NCBI RefSeq assembly: GCF_000744885.1
Contig: NZ_JQMV01000003.1
Location: 1,922,001-1,986,000 of the forward strand
Direction of reading: 5' to 3'
Source of the DNA: Thermus amyloliquefaciens
GTDB taxonomy: Bacteria; Deinococcota; Deinococci; Deinococcales; Thermaceae
DNA: 64,000 nucleotides
Part shown: positions 33,134 to 43,380 of the stretch, in pieces
Layout of the letters: each line of letters starts with the position of its first letter
Numbering within the stretch: position 1 is the first letter of the stretch
Translations under genes and position numbers: made by a program
Notes under the pieces: model-generated
Database searches by the model: none
What the model was told of the DNA's origin: nothing
What the model saw: the letters and a program-made list of their open reading frames with translations, nothing else

Positions 33134-34204
33134 GTGGACTGGGTACGGCTCCTTTCCCGCCTCCTCCAGGCGGAAAGCCTCCCGGGGCAGGAGGGGGAGG
33201 CCGCGGGCTTGATCCTCGAGGCCTTAAGGGGGATGGGGCTCCCCGCCATCCTGGACGAGGCGGGAAACGTGGAAGCCCTGCTGGGGGAGAAGGAACCCGA
33301 GGTGGTCCTAACCGGGCACCTGGACGTGGTACCCGTGGGGGACCCCGCCCACTGGCCCTATCCCCAAGGCAGCGTGGTTCAGGAGGTGGTCTGGGGCCGG
33401 GGGGCGGTGGACATGAAGGGGCCTTTGGTGGCCATGCTCCTGGCCCTCGAGGCCCTGTCCCAAAAGCCCCTAAGGGGGCGGGTGCGCTTCCTGGCCACGG
33501 TGCAGGAGGAGGTGGGGGGCCTGGGAAGCCGCCATGCGGCGGCCAGGCTTTCCCCGCGCGCCTTTATCCTGGGGGAGCCTTCGGGAAGGAGGCTCATGCG
33601 GGGCCACCGGGGCCGGGCGGAGGTCTGGGCGGACTTCCAAGGGGAGGAAGCCCACGCCGCCATCGCCGGGCCGGAAAACCCCCTCTACGCCCTGGGGGAG
33701 TACCTCCTGGCCCTAAGGGAGCTTCCCCTTCCCCCCAGCCTGAAACTCACCCCCACCCGGGTGGACACCTACCCCGGGGCCCGGAACCAGACCCCGGGGG
33801 TGGTGCGCCTCTACCTGGACGTGCGCTACGAGCCCGAGGCCGATCTGGAAGGCCTTTTGGAGAGGCTCAGGGCCTTGGGGGATGCCTCGGTCTACATCCC
33901 CGAGGAGGAGCGGGCCTCGGGGGAGGTGCGCCTCCTCATCCCCGCCCTCTGGCCCCCCTACCGCCTGCCCGAGGACCATCCCCTGCTCCTCACGGCCCTG
34001 AAGGCCCTGGGCCAGGAAAGGGCGGGCCTTTGGCCCTTCACCACCGACGCCCCCTACCTGGGCGCCAGGGCCCCGGTCCTGGGCTACGGGCCGGGGGATC
34101 CCGCCCTGGCCCACACCGCCAAGGAACACCTCCCCTTACGGGAGGTGGAAGGGGCTGCCCAAGATTACGTGCGCCTGGTGGAGGCCCTATGGAACGCCGC
34201 CTGA
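33134..34204 (+). CDS. M20-family deacetylase/peptidase (ArgE/DapE-like), 356 aa
   Basis: Zinc-site motifs are TGHLDVVPVG near residue 60, WGRGAVDMKGPL near 87, QEEVGGLGSRHAA near 124 and the late His in ALAHTAKEHLPL. A dimerisation domain is present with GHRGRAEVWADFQGEEAHAA. It belongs with ArgE, DapE or LysK-type enzymes that remove an acyl group or carrier from an amino acid; the exact substrate is open. The GTG at 33134 starts it, 4 bp after the methylase. It overlaps the next small gene by 16 bp. Confidence 0.83.
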   Translation: MDWVRLLSRLLQAESLPGQEGEAAGLILEALRGMGLPAILDEAGNVEALLGEKEPEVVLTGHLDVVPVGDPAHWPYPQGSVVQEVVWGRGAVDMKGPLVAMLLALEALSQKPLRGRVRFLATVQEEVGGLGSRHAAARLSPRAFILGEPSGRRLMRGHRGRAEVWADFQGEEAHAAIAGPENPLYALGEYLLALRELPLPPSLKLTPTRVDTYPGARNQTPGVVRLYLDVRYEPEADLEGLLERLRALGDASVYIPEEERASGEVRLLIPALWPPYRLPEDHPLLLTALKALGQERAGLWPFTTDAPYLGARAPVLGYGPGDPALAHTAKEHLPLREVEGAAQDYVRLVEALWNAA

Positions 34205-34425
34205 TCGCCGGTACCCCCTACCGCAGGCTCCTCACCGTCCCCCGGCCCGTGGCCGAGGGGGTGAGGGCGAGGCTCGAGGCCAGGGGCATCCCCGTGATCC
34301 TGGAAACCCCCTTTTCCGGCCTGCCCGAGGCGGCCCTGGGCACCTACATGGGGGACGTGAACCTCTGGGTACCCGAGGCCTTTTGGGGCGAGGCGGAGGC
34401 GGTTTTGGAGGAGGAGATCCCATGA
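34189..34425 (+). CDS. DUF2007-like small protein, 78 aa
   Basis: The protein reads MERRLIAGTPYRRLLTVPRP followed by LEARGIPVILETPFSGLPEA and GDVNLWVPEAFWGEAEAVLE. This pattern of domain-swapping strands and two helices fits DUF2007, once called putative signal-transducing proteins. Its role is unknown. The ATG at 34189 lies inside the M20 gene, and its TGA overlaps the glucokinase ATG. Confidence 0.7.
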   Translation: MERRLIAGTPYRRLLTVPRPVAEGVRARLEARGIPVILETPFSGLPEAALGTYMGDVNLWVPEAFWGEAEAVLEEEIP

Positions 34426-35330
34426 CCGTGGTGGGCTTGGACCTGGGGGGAACCAAGATCGCGGCTGGGGTTTTTGACGGGGAGAGGCTTCTTTCCCAGG
34501 TGGTCCTCCCCACCCCCGAGGAAGGGGGCCTGGCGGTGGTCCAGGCCCTGGCGGAGGCCACGGCCAAGGCCGAGGCCGAGGCCGGGACCCGGGGCGTGGC
34601 CATCGGCCTGGGCACCCCGGGGCCCTTGGACTTCAAAAGGGGGGTGATCCGTTTCACCCCCAACATCCGGGGCCTTTCGGACTTCCCCATCCGCCGCCTT
34701 CTGGAGGAGGCCACGGGGAGGCCCGTCCACCTGGAAAACGACGCCAACGCCGCCGCCTTGGCCGAACACCACCTGGGGGCGGCCAAGGGAGAGGAGAGCT
34801 CCCTCTTCCTCACGGTTTCCACCGGGATCGGGGGCGGGGTGGTCCTGGGGGGAAGGGTCCTAAGGGGGGAAAGGGGGCAGGGAGGGGAACTGGGGCATAT
34901 CACCCTCCTCCCCGGGGGGCCGGTGTGCGGCTGCGGGCTGGAGGGGTGCCTGGAGGCCTTGGCCGCCGGCAGGGCCTTGGAACGGGAAGCCTCCTATGCC
35001 TTCCACCGCAAGGTGGACACCCGGGAGCTTTTCCGGCTCTTCCAGGAGGGGGACGCCAAGGCCCGGCGCATCCTCCTGCAGTCCGCCCGCTACGTGGGCA
35101 TGGGCCTCGCCAGCCTGGTCAAGGCCTTTGACCCGGGGGTGGTGGTGGTGGGCGGGGGGCTGGCCCTCAACGCCCCCCAAGCCTACTGGGAAGATCTAGA
35201 GGAAGCGTACCGGCACTACCTCTCAGGCTGGGAGGTTCCCCCTCTGCGCCGGGCCCTTTTGGGGAAGGAAGCGGGGCTTTTAGGGGCAGCCCTGACCGCC
35301 TATTTGGAGGTGCAAGGTGGAAGTGGGTAA
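34422..35330 (+). CDS. glcK: ROK-family glucokinase, 302 aa
   Basis: The ATP-binding phosphate-1 motif is VGLDLGGTKIAAGVFDG at residue 3, and the sugar-site sequence is HLENDANAAALAE near 104. The zinc-binding ROK signature CGCGLEGCLE is near residue 169 with GHITLLPGGP just before it. The length matches the Thermus ROK glucokinase. It phosphorylates glucose (and perhaps related hexoses) for glycolysis. It overlaps both the DUF2007-like gene and the DUF2905 gene, so the cluster is one operon. Confidence 0.88.
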   Translation: MTVVGLDLGGTKIAAGVFDGERLLSQVVLPTPEEGGLAVVQALAEATAKAEAEAGTRGVAIGLGTPGPLDFKRGVIRFTPNIRGLSDFPIRRLLEEATGRPVHLENDANAAALAEHHLGAAKGEESSLFLTVSTGIGGGVVLGGRVLRGERGQGGELGHITLLPGGPVCGCGLEGCLEALAAGRALEREASYAFHRKVDTRELFRLFQEGDAKARRILLQSARYVGMGLASLVKAFDPGVVVVGGGLALNAPQAYWEDLEEAYRHYLSGWEVPPLRRALLGKEAGLLGAALTAYLEVQGGSG

Positions 35331-35538
35331 AACCCTTTTCCTGCTCGGCCTTTTCCTAGCCCTTCTTGGCCTTCTCCTCCTCTACTTTCCCAAGCTCTTC
35401 GCCTGGTTCGGCCACCTGCCAGGGGACATCCGCGTGGAGCGGGAGGGCCTAAGGGTGTACATCCCCCTCACCTCGGCCCTGGTGCTATCCCTCCTCCTAA
35501 GCCTTCTTTTCAACCTGCTTTCGGCCCTACGCCGATAG
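35317..35538 (+). CDS. DUF2905 membrane protein, 73 aa
   Basis: Two helices flank the family signature: GLFLALLGLLLLYFPKLFAW, then FGHLPGDIRVEREGLRVYIP, then a Leu-rich helix. The phrase LPGDIRVER is diagnostic of DUF2905. The function is unknown. It starts with GTG inside the end of the glucokinase gene. Confidence 0.82.
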   Translation: MEVGKTLFLLGLFLALLGLLLLYFPKLFAWFGHLPGDIRVEREGLRVYIPLTSALVLSLLLSLLFNLLSALRR

Positions 35539-35837
35539 CCTAACCGCCCTCTGGCGGCCCGGCTTTACCTGGAAGGCCCGCATGGCGAAGGCCGTCAACC
35601 CAGGCCCCCTCAGGCGCAGGTGCAGGGAGCCAGGGCCCACCAGAAAGCGGTGGAAGAAGGTTTCCCAAAGCCGCACGTGGGCCTCCTTCCCCCCGAACCC
35701 GGACTTTTCGCCGAGACCCCGGAGGTCACCCAAGAAGCTGGCCCCGCCACCCTCATGTTCCGCGTGCCCCAAGGGGCGGAAAGCGGCATCCTGCGCCTGC
35801 ACCACCCCAAAACCCCGACTAAAAGGCCCCACGCCAG
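35539..35837. other. Ambiguous 300-bp region, possible gene remnant
   Basis: Both strands look partly coding. On the plus strand, 35650-35848 reads HVGLLPPEPGLFAETPEV and then ATLMFRVPQGAESGILRLH, which resembles the C-terminal strands of DUF4352-like secreted domains. On the minus strand, 35527-35690 reads VRLWETFFHRFLVGPGSLHL and LTAFAMRAFQVKPGRQRAVR with typical Thermus codons. Neither frame gives a complete protein with a start and a ribosome site. I call it a probable remnant and not a gene. Confidence 0.3.
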
Positions 35838-35859
35838 CCCCCCTGCCTAGGCAGGGGGG
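35838..35859. terminator. Perfect 22-bp palindrome after folE
   Basis: CCCCCCTGCCT and AGGCAGGGGGG form a perfect inverted repeat directly after the folE stop codon on the minus strand. No T run follows on either strand. It probably ends folE transcription or stabilises its mRNA 3' end. Confidence 0.55.
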
Positions 35860-35860
35860 T

Positions 35861-36469
35861 TCACTTTAGGTAGCTCAAAAACTCCTCCCGGGTCTTCTGG
35901 CTCTCCCGGAAAACCCCCAGCATGGCGCTGGTGGTGGTGCGGGAATGCTGCTTCTCCACCCCACGCATCATCATGCACAGGTGGATCCCCTCCACCACCA
36001 CCCCCACCCCCTGGGGCTCGAGGATCTCCTGTATGGCCTCGGCGATCTGGACCGCCAGGCGCTCCTGCACCTGAAGCCTCCTGGCAAACATATCCACGAT
36101 GCGGGCGAACTTGGAAAGCCCCAGGATCTTCTGGCCCGGGATGTAACCGATGTGCACCTGGCCGAAAAAGGGCAGCATGTGGTGCTCGCACATGGAGTAG
36201 AACTCAATGCCCTTCACCACCACCATCTCGCTGCCCTCGGCCTGGAAGACCGCCCCGTTCACGATCTCCTGAAGGCGCTGGCGGTAGCCCCGGGTAAGGA
36301 AGGCCCAGGCCTTGGCCACCCGCTCGGGGGTCTTCAGGAGGCCCTCTCGAGCAGGGTCTTCCCCAATGACCTCCAGCCACTCGGCCGCAAGGCGCTGGAG
36401 CCGCTCCAGGTCAAGCCCCGTTTCAAAGGTGAGACCGGTCTCCTCTAACTCCACCATTCTGCCTTCCAT
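35861..36469 (-). CDS. folE: GTP cyclohydrolase I
   Basis: FolE converts GTP to dihydroneopterin triphosphate, the first step of folate-type pterin synthesis. The zinc Cys and His are in [12 protein letters not shown] near residue 92 and [13 protein letters not shown] near 164, with [20 protein letters not shown] between them. The 202-aa length and end ([11 protein letters not shown]) fit the Thermus enzyme. The ATG at 36469 gives [10 protein letters not shown], as I recall for the T. thermophilus form; 36457 is an alternative start. Confidence 0.93.
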   Translation of the reverse strand: MEGRMVELEETGLTFETGLDLERLQRLAAEWLEVIGEDPAREGLLKTPERVAKAWAFLTRGYRQRLQEIVNGAVFQAEGSEMVVVKGIEFYSMCEHHMLPFFGQVHIGYIPGQKILGLSKFARIVDMFARRLQVQERLAVQIAEAIQEILEPQGVGVVVEGIHLCMMMRGVEKQHSRTTTSAMLGVFRESQKTREEFLSYLK

Positions 36470-36507
36470 GGTGCCCCCCTTACCGCTTTTCCTGTGTGGC
36501 CCCGGGC

Positions 36508-38417
<1,910 letters not shown>

Positions 38418-38469
38418 GCCCCTATCCTACGCGCCCCCGCATGGTAGAGTGGGGGGATTGGGTGCGCCC

Positions 38470-40233
38470 ATGGAGATTAGAAACATTGCCATCATTGCCC
38501 ACGTGGACCACGGAAAAACCACCTTGGTGGACGCCATGCTTCGCCAAGCCAAGGCGCTTTCCAAGGAAGAGGGGGAGCGGATTTTGGACTCGGGCGACCT
38601 GGAGAAGGAGCGGGGCATCACCATCCTGGCCAAGAACACCGCGGTGGTCTGGGGCGGGGTGAAGATCAACATCGTGGACACCCCCGGGCACGCGGACTTC
38701 GGGGGGGAGGTGGAACGGGCCCTTTCCCTGGTGGACGGGGTGCTCCTCTTGGTGGACGCCGCCGAGGGCCCCATGCCCCAGACCCGCTTCGTCCTGAGGA
38801 AGGCCTTGGAGGCGGGGCTCAAGCCCCTGGTGGTCCTCAACAAGGTGGACAAGAAGGAGGCCTGCCCCGATGAGGTCCTAAACCTCACCTTTGACCTCAT
38901 GGTGGAGCTGGGGGCCACGGAGGAGCAGTTGGACTTCCCCTACCTCTACGCCATCGGCCGGGAGGGCCGGGCCTGGCGGGAGGAACCCAAGGAGGATCTC
39001 TCGGAGCTTTTCCAGACCATCATCGAGCACATCCCCTCGCCCCGGTGGGAAGAGGGGCCTTTCCAGCTTCTGGTGGCCAACCTGGACCACTCCCCCTACC
39101 TGGGGCGGATCGCCATCGGTAAGGTGGCCCGGGGCCGGGTGCGCAAGGGGGAAAGCCTGGCCATCCTGAAGGAGGGCCAGGTCCTCCCCGCAAGGGTGGC
39201 GGCGGTCTACACCCACCAGGGCCTGGAACGGGTGGAGGTGGAGGAAAGCCCGCCCGGGGACATCGTGGCCCTGGCGGGGGTGGAAGGGGTGGAGATCGGG
39301 GATACCCTCTCTGACCCTCAGGCCCAGGAGGCCTTGCCCCGCCTGCAGGTGGACGAGCCCACCGTGGCCCTCACCCTCACCGCCAACACCTCCCCCTTTG
39401 CCGGCCGGGAGGGGAAGTACGTGACGGGGCAGAAGCTGAAGGAACGCCTCCTTAAGGAGCTTCGCACCAACGTGGCCCTGCAGGTGGCGGAGGTGAGCCC
39501 CGAGGTCTTTGAGCTTAGGGGCCGGGGGGAGCTCCACCTGGCCATCCTCCTGGAAACCATGCGCCGGGAGGGGTACGAGTTCAGCGTGGGCCAGCCCAGG
39601 GTGCTCACCAAGGATGGCCTCGAGCCCTACGAGCTTTTGGTGGTGGAGGTACCCCAGGACCGCTTTGGCAGCGTCATGGAGGCCCTGGGGGCCAGAAGGG
39701 CAGAAATGACCCACATGGAGGTGGGCGAACGGGTAAGGGCGGAGTTCGTGGTCCCAGCCCGGGCCCTGTTTGGCTTCCGGAGCCTTTTCCTTTCCCTCAC
39801 CGGGGGGGAGGGCCTTATGAGCCACACCTTCCACGGCTTCGGCCCCGAGGCGGGCCCCATCCCCACCCGCACCACGGGAAGCGCCGTGGCCATGGAGGCG
39901 GGGGTTGCCACCGCCTATAGCCTGAACCGCCTGCAGGAGCGGGTGCAGTTCTTCATTGAGCCGGGCACCGAGGTCTACGTGGGCATGATCGTGGGGGAGC
40001 ACGTGCGGGAAAACGACCTGGAGGTGAACGTCACCACCGCCAAAAAACTCACCAACATCCGGGCGGCGGGCTCCGACGAGAACATCCGCCTCATCCCCCC
40101 GAGGCCGCTTTCCCTGGAGGAGGCCCTGGGGTTCCTCGCCGAGGACGAACTCCTGGAGGTAACCCCTAAAAGCCTCCGCTTGCGCAAGAAGGTGCTGGAC
40201 CCCTCAAAGCGGAAGCGCCTGGTGGGCCGCTAA
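38470..40233 (+). CDS. typA: Ribosome-associated GTPase TypA/BipA, 587 aa
   Basis: A translational GTPase with G1 AHVDHGKTTLVDAML near residue 10, the switch I region DLEKERGITILAKN near 37, G3 DTPGHADFGGEVERAL near 66 and G4 LNKVDK near 121. The C-terminal domains typical of BipA follow (MSHTFHGFGPEAGPIPTRTTG). BipA assists 50S assembly and stress growth in other bacteria. The ATG at 38470 is chosen because similarity begins MEIRNIAIIAH; the upstream codons lie in the intergenic region. Confidence 0.93.
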   Translation: MEIRNIAIIAHVDHGKTTLVDAMLRQAKALSKEEGERILDSGDLEKERGITILAKNTAVVWGGVKINIVDTPGHADFGGEVERALSLVDGVLLLVDAAEGPMPQTRFVLRKALEAGLKPLVVLNKVDKKEACPDEVLNLTFDLMVELGATEEQLDFPYLYAIGREGRAWREEPKEDLSELFQTIIEHIPSPRWEEGPFQLLVANLDHSPYLGRIAIGKVARGRVRKGESLAILKEGQVLPARVAAVYTHQGLERVEVEESPPGDIVALAGVEGVEIGDTLSDPQAQEALPRLQVDEPTVALTLTANTSPFAGREGKYVTGQKLKERLLKELRTNVALQVAEVSPEVFELRGRGELHLAILLETMRREGYEFSVGQPRVLTKDGLEPYELLVVEVPQDRFGSVMEALGARRAEMTHMEVGERVRAEFVVPARALFGFRSLFLSLTGGEGLMSHTFHGFGPEAGPIPTRTTGSAVAMEAGVATAYSLNRLQERVQFFIEPGTEVYVGMIVGEHVRENDLEVNVTTAKKLTNIRAAGSDENIRLIPPRPLSLEEALGFLAEDELLEVTPKSLRLRKKVLDPSKRKRLVGR

Positions 40234-40273
40234 CCTCAACCCGAGGGGGGAGCCCGCCAAAAGGAAAGGTATA

Positions 40274-40315
40274 GGCCGGACCCCGGGGGTCCGGCCTGGG
40301 CTTCCCCGCTTTTTT
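40274..40315 (+). terminator. typA terminator
   Basis: GGCCGGACC-CCGGG-GGTCCGGCC (40274-40296) is a perfect 9-bp stem. A run of six T follows after a GC-rich gap, at 40310-40315. It also lies just behind the small minus-strand ORF. Confidence 0.7.
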
Positions 40316-40388
40316 ACTCCTCTTCCCGCTCCCCGTAGGTTTCCAGGGCTTCCTGCCACGCCTGGCTGATCTCCTTGGCCTGCTCCAT
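40314..40388 (-). CDS. Possible 24-aa small protein with a strong ribosome-binding site
   Basis: On the minus strand a consensus AAGGAGGT lies 5 nt before an ATG. The ORF reads MEQAKEISQAWQEALETYGE and ends EREEE with TAA. It would be one amphipathic, acidic helix. The near-perfect Shine-Dalgarno site in a genome where many genes lack one argues that it is translated. It may be a free small protein or a leader peptide, but no co-oriented gene follows. It ends at the typA terminator. Confidence 0.5.
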   Translation of the reverse strand: MEQAKEISQAWQEALETYGEREEE

Positions 40389-40457
40389 GGTGAACCTCCT
40401 TGAGCCTAAGGGTAAGAGGGGGCGGCCTCAGGCGGAGCAAGGTAAAGCGAAAACGCG

Positions 40458-40495
40458 TACACCCCGCAGACGGTGTAACGGGCAAAAGCTACACC
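40458..40495. promoter_or_regulatory. Alternating TACACC/GGTGTA repeats, switch-like
   Basis: TACACC (40458-40463), GGTGTA (40472-40477) and TACACC (40490-40495) occur in a row. The middle copy can pair with either neighbour, so two hairpins exclude each other, as in attenuators and riboswitches. It lies between the 40502-41185 gene and the 24-aa ORF. Direct binding by a regulator is the alternative reading. Confidence 0.4.
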
Positions 40496-40501
40496 GGGGC
40501 C

Positions 40502-41185
40502 TCAGGACTGGAGGAGCGCCTCCGCCTCGAGGCGGGCCAGCACGCTTTCCAAGCTTCCCCCTTGCCAGCGCTCCACCGCATAGGCGGAGAGGGGAAACCG
40601 CTCCCTAAGCCTCCGGATGAGGCCTGCGGCATCCTCAGGCCGGCTTCCTTGTAGCACCAAGAGGTACCCTCCCGTAAGGCGAAAGGCCAGATCCCCCCGG
40701 CGAAGCTCCGCCTGCAGCCGCTCCGGGGGAACAGGAGAAGAAAAGTAGACCAACACCAAGGGCCGCCTAAGGGCCAAGCCCTCCAGGGCCCCCGCCAGGC
40801 GGCGCAGGTCCTCCTGGGAACCCACGCCCTCCAGGGCCGGCAAAAGGGGAGCCTCCCGCCCCGTGCCCAGGAAAAAGGCCATGGCCAGGGACAAAGCCCC
40901 CAAGGTGCCCCCCAAAGCGGTGTACCCTGGGGCCTCGAGGCCCGCCACGGCCAAAGCGCTTTCCAGGGCCAGCTGGAAGGCCAATAACCCCAAGCCCAAA
41001 ACCAGGAAGAACTGCACGGAAAAGGCCACAGGGAAGCGGGAAAACAGGCTGGCGGTGGCCGCCAGGAAAAGAGCGGAAAGCAGAAGCCCAAGCCCCCGAT
41101 CCACCTGGCCCAGGGGCTCGGCCAAGGCCAAGGGAAGAAGCCCCAGCAGGAAGAGGCCCCAGGGCAGAAGGAAAAGCCAGCGCAT
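40502..41185 (-). CDS. Hypothetical membrane protein, 227 aa
   Basis: Four hydrophobic stretches fill the first 110 residues (LFLLPWGLFLLGLLPLALAE; GLLLSALFLAATASLF; VAFSVQFFLVLGLGLLAFQL; LGGTLGALSLAMAFFLG). The soluble C-terminal half (SQEDLRRLAGALEGLALRRP; VYFSSPVPPERLQAELRRGD; YLLVLQGSRPEDAAGLIRRL) may form a small alpha/beta signalling or GGDEF-remnant-like domain, but I see no motif. It diverges from rarA. Confidence 0.6.
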   Translation of the reverse strand: MRWLFLLPWGLFLLGLLPLALAEPLGQVDRGLGLLLSALFLAATASLFSRFPVAFSVQFFLVLGLGLLAFQLALESALAVAGLEAPGYTALGGTLGALSLAMAFFLGTGREAPLLPALEGVGSQEDLRRLAGALEGLALRRPLVLVYFSSPVPPERLQAELRRGDLAFRLTGGYLLVLQGSRPEDAAGLIRRLRERFPLSAYAVERWQGGSLESVLARLEAEALLQS

Positions 41186-41327
41186 GCTCCTTCCAAGCCT
41201 ACCATGCCTCCCCTTACCCCCGCCTTAAGCACCCCCAAAAGGGCCTCCTCCTTCCCGGCCCCTTGGCTGCGGGGGAAGCCCATTAGCTTGCGGCAACCCC
41301 CGTGCCCCGGCGCTTACCATGAAGGGG

Positions 41328-42575
41328 ATGGAACCCCTGGCCGAACGCCTTAGGCCCCGCTCTTTGGAGGAGGTCCTGGGCCAGCCCCACCTCACCGGGC
41401 CCCAAGGGCTTTTGCGGCGGATGTTGGAGGCGAAAAGGCTTTCCCCCATGGTCCTCTTCGGCCCCCCGGGCACGGGCAAGACCACCCTGGCCCGCCTCCT
41501 GGCCGAGGGGGTGGGGAGGCCTTTTTGGCAGCTTTCTGCGGTGGAGGCCGGGCTCAAGGAGGTGCGGCAGGCGGTGGAAAGGGCCCGGCGGGAAGGGGGC
41601 TTGGTCCTCTTCCTGGACGAGATCCACCGCTTCAACAAAGCCCAGCAGGACGCCCTCCTGCCCCACCTGGAGTCCGGCCTCCTCACCCTCATCGGCGCCA
41701 CCGCGGAAAACCCCGCCTTCGGGCTCATCCCCGCCCTGCGCTCCCGGCTCCGCTTCTTCCCCCTAAAGCCCCTTTCCCCAGAAGACCTCCTCCGCCTCCT
41801 GAAGCGGGCCCTGGAGGACGAACGGGGCCTTCCCGGCACCCCTTACGAGGAAGGGGCCCTCCGTCTCCTGGCCCAGGCGGCCGGGGGCGACGCCCGCTTT
41901 GCCCTCAACACCCTGGAGCTGGCCGCCGCCTTCGGGCGGGTGGACGAGGGGAGCGTGAGGGAGGCCCTGGGCTCAGAGCGCTTCGCTATGGACCGGGGCG
42001 GGGACCATTTCTACGACCTGGTCTCCGCCCTGCACAAGAGCCTTCGGGGAAGCCACGTGGACGCGGCCCTTTACTACCTGGCGAGGCTCCTTAAGGGCGG
42101 GGCCGATCCCCGCTACCTGGCCCGCCGCCTCATCCGGGTGGCGGTGGAGGACGTGGGCCTGGCCGACCCCCTGGCCCTAAGGCTCGCGGTGGCCGCCAAG
42201 GAGGCTTACGAGGCCCTGGGAAGCCCGGAAGGGGAGCTCGCCCTGGTGGAGGCCACCGTTTACCTGGCCCTGGCCCCCAAGTCCAACAGCCTCTATGCGG
42301 CCTGGGGAAAGGCCCAGGAGACCGCCCAGGCCCACCCCGAGGCCCCCGTGCCCCTCCACCTGCGGAACGCCCCCACCGGCCTGGCCAAGGCCCTGGGCCA
42401 CGGCCGGGGCTACGCCTACTACCACGAGGACAAGGAGGGGAGCTTCGCCCAGGCCTACCTGCCCGAGGGCCTCGAGGGGCTCCGCCTCTTTGAGGCCACG
42501 GGGGAAGGGTGGGAAGAGCGGGTGCGGGAGAGGCTAAAGGCCCTCAGGGAGCGCTTCCGTCAACCTAGCCCTTGA
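41328..42575 (+). CDS. rarA: Replication-associated recombination protein A (RarA/MgsA), AAA+ ATPase
   Basis: Walker [17 protein letters not shown] is near residue 44, Walker [21 protein letters not shown] near 93 and sensor [10 protein letters not shown] near 122. The C-terminal part has the RarA-specific [20 protein letters not shown] and [19 protein letters not shown]. RarA acts at stalled replication forks. TACCAT (41315-41320) ends 7 nt before the ATG at 41328, so this start is preferred to 41319. Confidence 0.92.
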   Translation: MEPLAERLRPRSLEEVLGQPHLTGPQGLLRRMLEAKRLSPMVLFGPPGTGKTTLARLLAEGVGRPFWQLSAVEAGLKEVRQAVERARREGGLVLFLDEIHRFNKAQQDALLPHLESGLLTLIGATAENPAFGLIPALRSRLRFFPLKPLSPEDLLRLLKRALEDERGLPGTPYEEGALRLLAQAAGGDARFALNTLELAAAFGRVDEGSVREALGSERFAMDRGGDHFYDLVSALHKSLRGSHVDAALYYLARLLKGGADPRYLARRLIRVAVEDVGLADPLALRLAVAAKEAYEALGSPEGELALVEATVYLALAPKSNSLYAAWGKAQETAQAHPEAPVPLHLRNAPTGLAKALGHGRGYAYYHEDKEGSFAQAYLPEGLEGLRLFEATGEGWEERVRERLKALRERFRQPSP

Positions 42576-43350
42576 GCCCCTCCTCAAAGGTGGCCACCAC
42601 CCGCCGCTCAAAGGCCAGGTAGAGGAGGGCGATGGGCAGGACCGAAAAGAGGGCCGCCGCCGAGAGCAGGCCCCAGTCCGTGGGGTACTTGCGTTGCAGG
42701 TCGGTGAGCCAGGTCTGCAGGGTCCAAAACCTGGGGTCGGAGACCACCACCCGGGGGTAAAGCACCAGGTTCCAGTGGGCGGCAAAGGCCAGGACGCCCG
42801 CGGCCACCAGGGTGGGCCGCACCAAGGGGAACAGGATCCGGAAAAGAAGCACCCGGTGCCCCGCCCCGTCCAGCCGGGCCGCCTCCAAAAGCTCTTCCGG
42901 GACCGCCCGCATGGCCCCGTAGACCAAATAGATGACGAAGGGGCTGGCGGCGAAGGGAAGGAGCAGGGCCCAGAAGGTGTCCAGGAGGGAAAGCCCCTTC
43001 AAAATGCCGTAAAGGGGCACCAGGAGGAGCTCGGCGGGTATGGCCATGAGGGCCAGGTACAAGGGCAGAAGGCCCAGACCCGCCCGCAGGGCGTAGGCCG
43101 CCAGGAGGGCGGTGAAAAGCTGGAGGGCCACCGCCCCGCTGGAAAGCAGGAGGGAAAACCCCAGGCGGTCCCAAAAGCCCTCCTGGTTCAGTCCCCGGAG
43201 GTTCTCCAGGCTGAACCCCACCTTGGAAAAGAGCTCTCCGGAATACACCGCCTCCTTGGGCATGAAGGCGGCGTAGGCCATCCAGAGGAAGGGGAGGGCC
43301 ACAAAGAAAAGCACGGCGAAGACCAAGAGGTGCCCCAGAAGCCGGCCCAT
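42565..43350 (-). CDS. Carbohydrate ABC transporter permease (MalG type), 261 aa, orphan
   Basis: A MalG-like inner-membrane permease with six helices. The ATPase-coupling EAA motif reads [20 protein letters not shown] near residue 153. The N-terminus [20 protein letters not shown] and the C-terminal [18 protein letters not shown] are typical. No partner permease, ATPase or binding protein is adjacent; two binding-protein genes lie about 31 kb away at 9.5-11.9 kb. A TATAGT box ends 7 nt before the ATG, so it is the first gene of a leaderless transcript. Confidence 0.87.
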   Translation of the reverse strand: MGRLLGHLLVFAVLFFVALPFLWMAYAAFMPKEAVYSGELFSKVGFSLENLRGLNQEGFWDRLGFSLLLSSGAVALQLFTALLAAYALRAGLGLLPLYLALMAIPAELLLVPLYGILKGLSLLDTFWALLLPFAASPFVIYLVYGAMRAVPEELLEAARLDGAGHRVLLFRILFPLVRPTLVAAGVLAFAAHWNLVLYPRVVVSDPRFWTLQTWLTDLQRKYPTDWGLLSAAALFSVLPIALLYLAFERRVVATFEEGLKG

Positions 43351-43357
43351 GCCCCCC

Positions 43358-43374
43358 ACTATACGCCGTAAGAT
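43358..43374. promoter_or_regulatory. Back-to-back leaderless promoters
   Basis: TATAGT on the minus strand (43358-43363) serves the permease, and TAAGAT on the plus strand (43369-43374) serves the CoA transferase. Each -10 box ends 6-7 nt from its start codon, and only 5 bp separate the two boxes, so the two polymerases cannot bind together. Confidence 0.6.
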
Positions 43375-43380
43375 GCCCCC

